From: Lycium barbarum | Lineage: Eukaryota; Streptophyta; Magnoliopsida; Solanales; Solanaceae | NCBI RefSeq assembly: GCF_019175385.1 | Contig: NC_083337.1 | Coordinates: forward strand, 164,561,713 to 164,625,712 | Direction of reading: 5' to 3' | Length of the DNA: 64,000 nt | In this document: positions 36,131 through 46,215 of the stretch, one piece after another | Layout: the number at the start of each line of letters is the position of its first letter | How positions within the stretch are numbered: position 1 is the stretch's first letter | Position numbers and translations under genes: made by a program | Notes under the pieces: generated by a model | Told to the model about the DNA's origin: nothing | The model's input: only the letters and a program-made list of their open reading frames with translations | Database searches by the model: none

Positions 36131-36589
36131 TTGATGAATGTTTTTTACGTTTTTTTCTTTCTTTGATGATTGTATTTTAAAAAGTTTGGATTTCTTATTA
36201 ATGAACAAGTTTAAGTATTTTCATATTGTTATGAATGATGCAATTTAATTATTTTGATATTTGTATGAATGCTGCAATTTTGACTAAAAAATAGTAAACT
36301 TAAATCTAAACTCAAGTATTCGTAAAGAACTTAAAGCTAATGACACTAAGCCTTCAAACAAAAATGGCGTTCGAGCACTTTTCAACCACTAAAACGGCAT
36401 CCGAAGATTTTCTTATCCTTCATGTATTGAGCCTGCCTTATTAATCGCATAAAAATAAGTAGGGTTCTATATAAAATATTGAAGTTTCGGGGTCTCGAAG
36501 CATGATTAATATATGGTCAAAGTACGTTAAAAAGTGTAATGAAAGAAGGGCTAACCAAAAGGGCCAAAAAAAAAAAAAACAAGGACCCC

Positions 36590-36673
36590 TTTAGCGCAGT
36601 AAATTACTGCGCTAAAGCACTTAACGGTGCCATCCCAGTTAAGTGCTTTAGCATAGTAATTTACTGCGCTAAA
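36590..36673. repeat. Large potential cruciform in the right MULE terminal repeat
   Basis: Two 27-base hyphenated palindromes with core GCAGTAA (36590-36616 and 36647-36673) flank an inverted pair AGCACTTAAC / GTTAAGTGCT. The whole segment can pair as one roughly 36-bp stem. The left terminal repeat has just one such palindrome (29017-29043). Confidence 0.8.
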
Positions 36674-36786
36674 GACAGTTTTGTAACTTTTTTTTTTTAT
36701 TGAGGTAGTTTGGTTCAAAAACTTTTTTCTAAGGTAATTTTGATTCCGGACTCCTTATAATTTTGTATAAATATAAATAAGCAGTA

Positions 36787-37920
36787 CTTCATCCGTCTCA
36801 TAATAAGTATCATCTTAATAAAAAGGGATAAGGGTCAAAAATACACTCCAACTATCACTGTTTTTTGAGTTTCATACCTAAACTATCAGAAGGTTGAGAA
36901 AACTATCTAAACTATCACTATCTAGTTTGCAAAACACACCTCAAATTATTCTTAAATGGCATGAGATCTACACTCTCCATTTTATATAAAAATGTTGCCA
37001 AGTGTTGTCCACGTGGATAAATAATGTCACAATGGCACCTACATGAATTTTTTTTTTTTAAAATTGTTTTAAAAAACATACTGAAAAATTATAATTTTTG
37101 TAAAAAACTATCAAAAATTATAGAAAATAAAAAAATAGTTTAAAAAATGGAAAAGTTATCTTTCTTTTTTTTTTTAAAGCGAACTGATTATTTAGTTTTT
37201 CATTTTTTTAAAAAAAAAAATCAACTTTTTCATTATTTTAAATCATTTTTTTAGGATTTTCTAAATTTTTTGATTTTTTTTACACTTTTTTTTTTAAAAT
37301 CCAGATTTGTGTTTTTTTAAATGTTGATTTTTTTAAAAAAAAATAATGTAGTTTTTTTTTAAAATATACATTTTTATTAAAAAATATTATTTTTAAATTT
37401 CCATGTAGGTGCCATCATAGCATTACTTATGCCATGGGGACAAATTTCTTGAGAAAATTTCAGCTTCACTTGCCTTTTGGAGAGTGAGTTCACACATTTA
37501 GTTCGGGTGTGTTTTATAAACTAGATAATGATAGTTTAGTTAGTTTTCTCAACCTTAAGATAGTTTAGGTATGAAACTAAAAAAAAATGCTAGTTACGGT
37601 GTGTTTTTAACCCTTATCTCTAATAAAAAACACGTATATTAAGAGATCAATAATACAATGTGAAGTTTACTAAACTATCCTTATATAATAAAACTAAATT
37701 ACTTTTCCCTCTTGATTAGAGCATGCAAGAGTAATGTTTTTGATATTGGGAATCCAACAATACTAAGTTACTATGTGACTTGAATACACAAACTTATCAC
37801 TTTTTATCTAAGGGTAGAGTTGAAAAAAATTAGTCAATTTATGTCTTGATTTCCTAAGATGACACTTATTATGAGATATTTTTTTTTAGTTAAGATGACA
37901 CTTATTATGGGACGGAGACA
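36787..37920. mobile_element. Inverted-repeat element with Stowaway-like ends
   Basis: The left end CTTCATCCGTCTCATAATAA and the right end (reverse strand) TCTCCGTCCCATAATAAG form inverted repeats that continue into a shared ATCTTA. GCAGTA lies at both borders (36781-36786, 37921-37926). The right end is doubled: TAAGATGACACTTATTATG occurs at 37855 and 37891. The element at 36825-37620 is nested inside. Confidence 0.65.
36825..37620. mobile_element. Nested MITE with 9-bp target duplication (MULE-type)
   Basis: A 796-bp element with ends GGGATAAGGGTCAAAAATAC and (reverse strand) GAGATAAGGGTTAAAAACAC, flanked by TAATAAAAA (36816-36824, 37621-37629). The phrases CTAAACTATC and AACTATCA recur inverted in both halves. 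The interior has long A and T runs. The 9-bp duplication points to Mutator-type mobilisation. Confidence 0.75.
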
Positions 37921-37929
37921 GCAGTATAT

Positions 37930-39395
37930 AGTTTTATTTTTATTTTACAGGACATATATTCAATTAGAGAGTTATTTCACGCCCCTGAATCCTTTTCTCC
38001 ATTCCTTACAAATATCAAAGTTGCTTTTCTATCGCTAAAAATTTAAGAGGACCGAAATGGATGAGATTGCTTGTATCCTTAAAATTGTTAACACTTGTTA
38101 TATATGAAAAGATGTTGAATTAGAAATTCACGTGATCATAGAAAAGTACAATGTTATTATTCTCATAGTATTATTTTTGTGTATTGATAATATTTGTCAA
38201 GTTCGTTATCTATCGTTATAATTATCAAGGTGATCTGAATAATAAAATAACTTTAATCAGTGAATTTTTCCTTTTATGATGATTAAACCATGAAACTAGA
38301 ATAACAACCTTATAAATGATACAATCGACCTCAAGAATATTTTTCCTTTTAAAAAAAAATTGAATATAATTTTTACTTTCCCTTTCAATTGTGTAAAATT
38401 TGGGACTGAGTAAAAGTATACTCTTCTATGTACGTAAATTGTATTGTCATGCTCAACGTAAACATGTCATATGAGCATACAAATACTAATATATACGTGG
38501 TTCCAGAAGTTGACATCAATTTCTATTTTGATATTTCAATTAAGGATGTTTCTTGTTTATATTTCAATTCCATTAGTGTCTATTAAACACTCCACTGATA
38601 ACCAGTCAAAGAGCGTAAACACTCTCCCTCTAAAATCATTCATTTAAGTTACATGTACACTAAGTAGGCGTTTCGCCATGATTTTTGAAATCATAATTTC
38701 AAACCAGCGTTTGGACATGCGTTTTTATTCATGGTTTGAAAGCATGGTTTCAACTTTTTTAAATATAAAATTTAACCCATAAGTTGGTAGATATTTTTAA
38801 CAATTACCCCCATCAATCATTTACCAATCTCATTAACTTCCACCAAATTTTATTTATGTCTACCAACCTTTTAATTTATATATGTCTATCAATTTTATTT
38901 ATGTCCACCAACCGTCCAATTGATGTTGTATTTTTAGAAAGGTCTTCTAGTATTAATTTTGAGCCGGTTCATATGAATTAGCGTATTAATTTTGTTATGA
39001 ACTATGACTTGCTCATTTGGTAAGATTGTATAAGAATTGAGAATGTTTTAATAGTTTTCACAACTTGTGGGGTTTTTATGTCTATAAGAGAAAATACTCT
39101 TTAAAATATCTAAATTGTATGTCCAAATATGATTTCAAACCATGTCCAAACGGGCCTAATGTATCAATAGGTTTTTGTATGCCGTCTATAGCTGTTGACA
39201 AACGGTTAAATTGCAGAAATGAGCGTTGGCCAATGGCTAAAAAGTAGACATATTTTTAAAATAAAAATACGGTGAAGTGTGCTGGTGCCCCGGTGGGTCT
39301 ATAACGAAGCTACAATTTGGGCCGGTCTATCTAGCCCAGTTTCCCGTCCGATACAGCCCTATCCCACATCCTCTAGCCAGCCCCTTTCACTTTCT
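37930..39395. other. Intergenic, AT-rich, with a possible MITE at 38664-39159
   Basis: No gene is supported. Between TAGGCGTTTCGCCATGATTT (38664) and CATGTCCAAACGGGCCTA (to 39159) the ends are inverted and both halves carry ATTTCAAACCA, fitting a 0.5-kb MITE. The duplication is not clear. Confidence 0.5.
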
Positions 39396-39906
39396 ATTGC
39401 ACGGTTTGTCCTTCAAATGGACTGGTCTTTTATTTTTGCCCTTCAAATGGGCTGTTCTTTAATTTTTATCCTTCAAAATCGAACTGCCTAGCGGGAATAA
39501 GTTCTTTAACGGTGATGAGATAACTTTTGAATATTATGACGCGTAACTTACGCCCCTCTAGATATAACTTCGATTTTGAAAGACAAAAATTAAAGACCAG
39601 CACAAAATAGGGACAAAAGTGCAACCCATTTAGAAAGACGTCATTTGCACTTTTTCACTATTTTGTGCTAGTCTTTAATTTTTGTCCTTCAAATGGACTG
39701 GTCTTTAATTTTTGCCCTTAAAAATCGAACTTATATCTAGAGGGGCATAAATTACGTATCATAATTATTCAAAAGTTATGCCAGCACCGTTAAAGAACTT
39801 ATCTTTCGCCAGGCATAATTTTGATTTTGGAGGGAAAAATTAAAGACCAGTCCATTTGAAGGGCAAAAATAAAAGAGCAGTCCATTTGAAGGACAAACCG
39901 TGCAAT
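39396..39906. mobile_element. Foldback element upstream of PDAT
   Basis: 511 bp with about 200-bp inverted arms. Ends are ATTGCACGGTTTGTCCTTCA and its inverse near 39887-39906. Both arms contain CTTCAAATGGACTGGTCTTT, ATCTAGAGGGG and GTTAAAGAACTTAT. It ends about 500 bases before the PDAT start codon, so a read-through transcript would form a long hairpin. Confidence 0.8.
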
Positions 39907-40326
39907 TACTTCTTGTTTGTTCTGTTTATTTCCCAATTAAGTAGTACTAGTTAATAATCAGGTCCACCTTAATAAACTAATTTTAGGTATCTGTGTTTTT
40001 TGTAACATGTGCTTATTTCCCGATAATTGGGCTTGGATTTTCCTTTTAAATTAAAAGACATCTAAGCACAGGCAAAGCATAGTTTTTAGGACTCTACAAT
40101 TTCGACAAAATATAGGCAAACTTGCATACGAAGACGTGTTGACGATTGAGAGAGATGGTCAATTTTTGCATGCATTGCAAAGGCCAAAGACAGGTGTCTT
40201 TGTTAGAGAACCCTTCAATTTCGTCAGACAAGAAAATGTTAAAGCTTACTAAAAGACAAAACCATAGCATTCTCATGAGAAGAAGCTAAATTTTCTCTTA
40301 GGTTAGTTGCTTTCACCATCTATTGC

Positions 40327-40332
40327 CACGTG
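40327..40332 (+). promoter_or_regulatory. G-box (CACGTG) upstream of PDAT
   Basis: CACGTG lies 75 bases before the PDAT start, a binding core for bZIP and bHLH factors. It could sit in the promoter or the 5' leader. The evidence is a single motif match. Confidence 0.35.
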
Positions 40333-40377
40333 TTAGTGCTCACTTCCGTTAACGCCTATTACAGCTAGCTTAGCACC

Positions 40378-40392
40378 ATGATCACTTCTTGA
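40378..40392 (+). promoter_or_regulatory. Four-codon upstream ORF before PDAT
   Basis: ATG ATC ACT TCT TGA starts 29 bases ahead of the PDAT start and ends 14 bases before it. If the transcript includes it, it would require reinitiation at 40407 or, more readily, at the downstream in-frame ATG at 40488. Confidence 0.45.
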
Positions 40393-40406
40393 TCCTTCTT
40401 TACCTA

Positions 40407-43400
40407 ATGGTTTCACTATTTTCCAATTTTTTGCTACAATTAAGTCCAATTGTTACTCCCTTCCTCTCAATTCTGCATTTTGAATTGATGGCGTTTTTCC
40501 ATTTCTTGAAAGAAGAGCTTGCTAGAGTTTTGCAGGTCAATTTGAGTGCTGTTTCTAACTATCTAGATTGTAAAGTTAGAATCTTGAGTCCAATTCTTCA
40601 GTTTTGGAAGTTCTGTTTTCTTGAACCAGTCAACTTGTCTTCAGTAAGCACTCAATCATTTGAACCCCCCAAATCCCATGTTGAGAAAAAACAAGAAAAT
40701 GTAGTTACTGATGAGACGCCAAAACACAAGAAAACCAAGAGGCAAACTAAGGAATGGAGATGTATAGATAACTGTTTTTGGATAATTGGGTACTTGTGCA
40801 CAACTTGGTGGCTACTTTTATTTCTATGCAATGTTTTGCCTGCCAATTTGCCAGGACTTAAAGTGGCTGAATCACCTGGGACTAGGCTAAAAAATGAAGG
40901 GTTGAATGCTCATCACCCTGTTGTTTTGGTGCCTGGAATTGTAACTGGTGGTCTTGAACTTTGGGAAGGCAGGCCTTGTTCTGAAGGCTTATTTCGGAAG
41001 AGACTTTGGGGTGGTAGCTTTGCTGAAATTTTCAAGAGGTTTGTGTTTGTAGACTCGGTTAATTTCATCTATGATTACTGAACTTTATCCACTTTAACAG
41101 CAAAAGGTAAAAGAGTTATGTTTGTTTTGTCACGTTAGCAACCTGTTTGGATGATTGTTACCTACTGTATTATTCCTGTTTTGATTGTGATTGTTACTTA
41201 AATTTTATTGTATCCCTCGTTATGTAATGACGAAAAGTGTCATTTTTAACTAGCGACCGATCTTGACCTTACTTTTTACTTAATAACCTATCTTATAAAA
41301 ATAGCTCTTTCCCTTCCCCTACTTTTTCGTTGTAATATTGTAAGGTTATTCTTCAGATTATTGTGGCGTAGCATTATGAAACGACGAGAAACGATACAAT
41401 CTATCTAGATATTCTGTTCATCAAAACAATAGAGTACAATACAATACAATGTAATACATATGCAACGATATGTGACAATCATTCAAACAAGCTGTAACTA
41501 ATTGCATTTTACCAACTATAACCGTTAAGTTCAGTGATTATGCGTGAAATTAACCCTTGCAGACTTGGAATTACCTTTAGTTCAATCAGAAAGCTTAGAT
41601 TTTGCTGAGTGTTAACTCCCAATTGAAAAAACTTTTCCACAATTGAATTAGGCCTTTATGTTGGTTGGAGCACCTATCTTTGGATAATGAAACAGGGCTT
41701 GATCCACCTGGGATTCGAGTGCGAGCAGTGACAGGGCTAGCAGCAGCTGATTATTTTGCTCCTGGTTACTTTATTTGGGCTATGCTTATTGAAAATTTGG
41801 CGAAGATTGGCTATGAACAGAAGAATATGTATATGGCTTCTTATGACTGGAGGCTATCTTTCCAAAATACAGAGGTATAGAATTACTTACTTCAGGTCAT
41901 CATAGTCAAATGTGTAACATTAAATGCCACTCTTGTCATCATTTACTATGCAAGTTTTTTCTATTCCATTACTTTTATTGAAAAATTTGTTCCTTATGGC
42001 GTCATAATTATCACGTTAAGTAGAGGCAGATCCAGAATTTTAAGTTTATGGGTTCCTATATAGATCTCAAGTTAATATACAATATAACCAGACCAACGGA
42101 CTGGGTTCCATGCTAAATATTCTTATTCATTTTATGAATTTTTATTACAAATACATGATGTAGGCAAAAGTTATTGGAGTCACGTGAACCCGGAACCATA
42201 ACAACAACAACTACGCCTCAATCCCTAGCAAGTTGGAGTCGGCTATATGAATCCTCACTGTCTATGTCACTCGATTTTTGGTAGTAGTTGTAGATACAAA
42301 AAAAAATAAAAAAAATCTACATCGAATGGAAGGAAAAATTAGCTAGTTTCTTCGTTCGTTTGATTGAAAAATCCTGAGGAAATTCGACAATTTGAGGTTT
42401 CTTGAGGACATTGTGACTTTCTGGATTTAGATAGAGGTCATTCTAATGCATTGTTTATTTGGAAACAAACAGATCAGAGACCAATCTCTGAGCAGGCTAA
42501 AGAGAAAAATTGAGCTTTTGTATGTAACAAATGGTTTTAAGAAGGTGGTGGTAGTGCCTCACTCAATGGGTGTTACCTATTTTCTCCACTTCCTTAAATG
42601 GGTTGAAGCAGCTCCTCCTGTTGGCGGGGGTGGTGGCCCCGGTTGGTGTGCCAAGCATATCAAAGCAATCATGAATATTGGTCCAGCGTTTCTTGGAGTT
42701 CCAAAGGCAGTTGCTAATATATTGTCCGCTGAGGGAAAAGTTGTTGCCTTTATCAGGTTTGTCTTGTAATTCATCCAGCATTATCCTCTCATTCTTAATG
42801 GTACTCAGTTCCTTATTTTGCTTTTGCAGATCCATGGCTCCTGGTTTATTAGACTCGGAGACCTTTGGCTTTCAAACCCTTCAACATGTTATGAGGGTTT
42901 TTCGAACGTGGGACTCTGTTGTTTCATTGCTACCGAAAGGAGAAGAGACAATCTGGGGCGACCTGAATAAGTCCCCTGAAGAAGAAAATGTATGCCGTTC
43001 AGCGAAGATGCAATACCTGCATTCGTCTCCAAAGGAGAACAATGGAAATGAGACTGACCCTAGGAGGAGGAGTATCCAGGTAAAAGAGCTGGCGAAATTC
43101 GGAAGATTAGTATCATTTGGGAAGGCAGCATCAGAGATACCTTCTTCAAAGCTCTCTTCTATTGATCCAAAGGTAACAACTACGAGTTCTGGGTCTTATC
43201 TTATATTTGTATTTGGACATCTCTGATGATATGTTATTCTCTATAAATTGTGTAGTTGATTTGACAGAGCACCCTTGATCATACGTACCTCTTATTCCCA
43301 CTAAATGCGGTTAACAATGAAATAAATGGTTTTACACATAGCTAATATGATAGACGTCTAAGCTTTGACTCTATTGTTGAATATAACAGGAATTCGTGTA

Positions 43401-44311
43401 TGAAAGTGCGCCCATTTCCAGCACAGCATGTGAGGAGTTGTTAACAGAGTGTGATGGGATGAGTCGGGAGAGCATCAAGAGAGTGGCTGAAAATAAAGCC
43501 TACACAGCAAGAACTCTAATGGATCTCCTCAGGTTTGTAGCGCCGAAAACGATGCAGCGCGCTGAGGCACATTTCTCCCACGGATTAGCAGAGAACTTAG
43601 AAGATCCAAAGTATAGTCATTATAAGTACTGGTCAAATCCACTTGAAACCATGTGAGTGCAAATAAGTAGTGAATCTACTATTCCCCACTCTATTGTTTC
43701 GTCAAATGCACCTCCTTGACTTTACTTAATCCTAGTGCAATAAGCTAATCATACGCTAATGAAGAAGCTTGCTGCATGTAGGTCTCTTGAGTTTCTTAGT
43801 TTATTAACAGTTGGCGTCCTTTTTCAGCTTGCCTGATGCTCCTGAGATGGAAATTTTCTGCTCATATGGAGTGGGAATTCCCACAGAAAGATCATACGTC
43901 TACAAGATGTCACCTTCTGACAGATGTAAGAGCATTCCTCTTCAAATTGATACCTCTGCAGACGGAAGCCATAATGGTTGTTTGAGTGGTGGAGTAAACT
44001 TTGTTGATGGCGATGAGAGCGTGCCAGTCGTGAGTGCTGGCTTCATGTGCGCAAAAGGATGGCGAGGCAAGACACGTTTCAACCCATCGGGGATTGCTAC
44101 TTACGTAAGAGAATACCAGCACAAGCCACCAGCTAGTCTGCTAGAAGGGAGAGGCACAGAGAGTGGTGCCCATGTTGACATTCTGGGAAACTTTGCCTTG
44201 ATTGAAGATGTTCTACGAGTTGCTGCTGGTGCCTCAGGTACAGAGTTAGGTGCTGATAGAATTTATTCGGGCATCATGGAAATGTCAGAACGGATAAATA
44301 TTCAGCTATGA
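40407..44311 (+). CDS. PDAT2: Phospholipid:diacylglycerol acyltransferase (PDAT2-type)
   Basis: ER membrane enzyme of the LCAT family. It moves an acyl chain from a phospholipid to diacylglycerol, making triacylglycerol independently of acyl-CoA. Six exons: 40407-41038, 41652-41874, 42473-42756, 42830-43172, 43390-43652, 43828-44311. They encode 742 aa in frame. A Lys-rich stretch (about 104-116) precedes one membrane segment (about 122-145), then the lumenal domain. Seen: VLVPGIVTGGLELWEGRPC, the nucleophile in PHSMG (Ser316), the acid in DGDESVP and the base in ESGAHVDIL. PDAT2 of Arabidopsis fits better than PDAT1 in the N-terminus and in the variable region. An in-frame ATG at 40488 would shorten it to 715 aa and could be the true start. 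Introns 1 and 2 carry a MITE and a SINE tail. Confidence 0.95.
41140..41504. mobile_element. MITE in PDAT intron 1
   Basis: Inverted ends AACCTGTTTGGATGATTGTT and (reverse strand) CAGCTTGTTTGAATGATTGT enclose about 360 AT-rich bases. The target duplication is unclear, so the borders are approximate. Confidence 0.6.
42199..42295 (+). mobile_element. SINE-like fragment in PDAT intron 2
   Basis: AACAACAACTACGCCTCAAT and AAGTTGGAGTCGGCTATATG match a phrase common at the ends of Solanaceae repeats. It directly follows an eroded MITE-like stretch (42018-42198). Confidence 0.4.
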
Positions 44312-45263
44312 TAGCAAAGAGGTTTTGATACATGAATGAGGAACTAAGTTCAGAGTCCGATAATGAGTAGAGATATGTACAGTAACGTTGTTATTAGCTT
44401 TAGCGGAACATGGACTCAGGAAAAGACTTAATAGATTTTTATGACAAATGACTTAAGACAGAGCCCCAAGAGAGTGGACAAATCAAGTTGGTAACAAGGG
44501 CACCATTGGCATTGATTGTAAATTTCCAACTCAGAGAGTAGCATTTCTGACTTATGTAATCTACTAGTAATAAATATTCAGTTTCTCTAATAGAGTGTAA
44601 GATTCTGGTCTCTTAAATTGTTTAGGTGTAATGATCATAGTGTCGCAAGTTTCTTTCGTAAACTCTTTTGGATTACATTGGTCTTAGTGAAAAGTTAAAA
44701 TTCAGTCTTGCTGCGAACTACAAAAGCAGAACAGAAGTTAGAAGTTTGAATATTTCTCTACACGTTTTGAATAATTCTCTAGACGTAAACTAGCGAAGAA
44801 ATACTTATAAGGTTACCATGCAGAGTAATCTTGTTTTACCATACCAAAGAGCAGTTTCTTTCACTGAACAAACCTCTTTTTTACCATCTTCTTATCTACA
44901 AGTTTGAACTTCGATATGAGTTGATGTATCTTTTCGCACAGATGGCTAGATGAAAACAAACTTTATGTTCTCTGAGAACAGACCAGTTTAAAAACCCCAA
45001 TACCGGTGCGAAAATTGTCCCCTCGCTCCATCTAACTGGCTGGAACTACCGACTCTGCGAGCCTAGCCAACGAGATCAAGCCGTAAAGAGAATCGTATCA
45101 ATGGATCCAGTAAGAATGGGAAATTCCCGCTGTGGAGACACAAACTAGAATTATTACTTAAAATATTCACAGTCCACGATATTATAGGTATTGAAAAAAT
45201 CCTATGCCTCCCCGCTTCTTAAATCGGAAACTTGTTGCTGTCTTGGAGTCAACATGTCATGGG
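44312..45263. other. PDAT 3' flank
   Basis: Presumed 3' UTR followed by intergenic DNA, with AATAAATATT near 44568 as a possible poly(A) signal region. No gene is seen. Confidence 0.5.
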
Positions 45264-45452
45264 CAGGGGCAGAGCTAGGTAGCCTCCAGGGGTTCATCCG
45301 AACCCCCTCGGCAAAAATTATACTATATATATACAAGATTAAAATTATTTTTTTATGTATATATAGTATATGTTGAACCCCATTGGCATCTTCATATATT
45401 TACTTCTTCATATATTTGAACCCCCTAAATGAAAATTCTCGCTTCGCCACTG
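45264..45452. mobile_element. hAT-type MITE with perfect 8-bp duplication
   Basis: 189 bp, beginning CAGGGGCAGAGCTAGG and ending CGCTTCGCCACTG, with the 8-bp duplication GTCATGGG on both sides (45256-45263, 45453-45460). The ends and duplication length are those of hAT elements. A related copy lies at 52649-52814. Confidence 0.88.
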
Positions 45453-45460
45453 GTCATGGG

Positions 45461-46215
45461 CAAGCAATAAATAAAACGCAAGTACAATTTATTTCACAGA
45501 ACAAAGCTCATCGTTCTTTCCACAGTCCCACCAACAAGTCCAAGATTCTGCCAGGTACAAATGAACAAGTGTAAAATCATTTCCTTCTCATAGATGAATA
45601 GAGAACAAGCTTTAAGCCCGGCAAGGATAAATCAAGTGAATGTACAGGCAACAGAAAAAGAATGCTTGACAGCAAACTCACGGTTTTTTGTTTCCACCAA
45701 AGAGCAACTCAGACGACAAAGCACCATGCAGCAAAAATTGGGATGTGAGAACATTCTACCAGCAGTGTTCTGCCCAATTTCATCATAGGTGCAACCTTGT
45801 TAATGATATTGATGTTAGATAGCTGCTAATCATAACGAAGTAAAGCATCTGAATGGACAACTAAACAGAGAATTAGGCAAGCTGCACGACGCTCTGATAC
45901 TCTTCTAAAAGCATTGTTGGATGGAATGGCTTTTTCAAGCTACTTAAGTTACTTGTAGTCATCAGTGATTACTCCCAAACAGGTCACAGTTAGATACCTA
46001 AACACCAAGCTGAGACAAAGGCTCATCCAATCAATCAGCATCATCATTTACGAGAGAAGAAGAGCTTCTCAAGGGCACTCAACCAAGCGAACACTTGTAA
46101 ATTCTCCACGGATCCTTCCAGATGGTATGCTGAAGTGAGGTGATTACCTTTTTGCTGTACAACCCCTGAGATGCCCAGATAAATGATAGATGATCATGCA
46201 TCTTACATTATCGTG
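45461..46215. other. Spacer between convergent PDAT and SAAL1-like genes
   Basis: Contains the presumed 3' UTR of the SAAL1-like gene on the minus strand. No other feature is recognised. Confidence 0.5.

Larger units (their letters stand above)
28936..36753 (+). mobile_element. Mutator-like transposon (MULE) with long terminal inverted repeats
   Basis: 7.8 kb (about 6.0 kb without the nested LTR insert), flanked by the perfect 9-bp duplication CTTATAATT (28927-28935, 36754-36762), the hallmark of Mutator elements. Terminal inverted repeats span about 28936-29316 and 36314-36753. The ends GAGTGCGGAACCAAAATAAC and (reverse strand) GAGTCCGGAATCAAAATTAC differ at a few positions. Inside are a decayed MuDR-type transposase gene on the plus strand and two small decayed ORFs on the minus strand, with a palindrome array between them. 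It fills most of the AXS-PDAT spacer. Confidence 0.93.

Noticed and set aside
43801..43827. Alternative acceptor at 43810 for the last PDAT exon
   Set aside because: The conserved LPDAPEMEIFCSYGVGIP begins right after the acceptor at 43827, and the frame joins only there.
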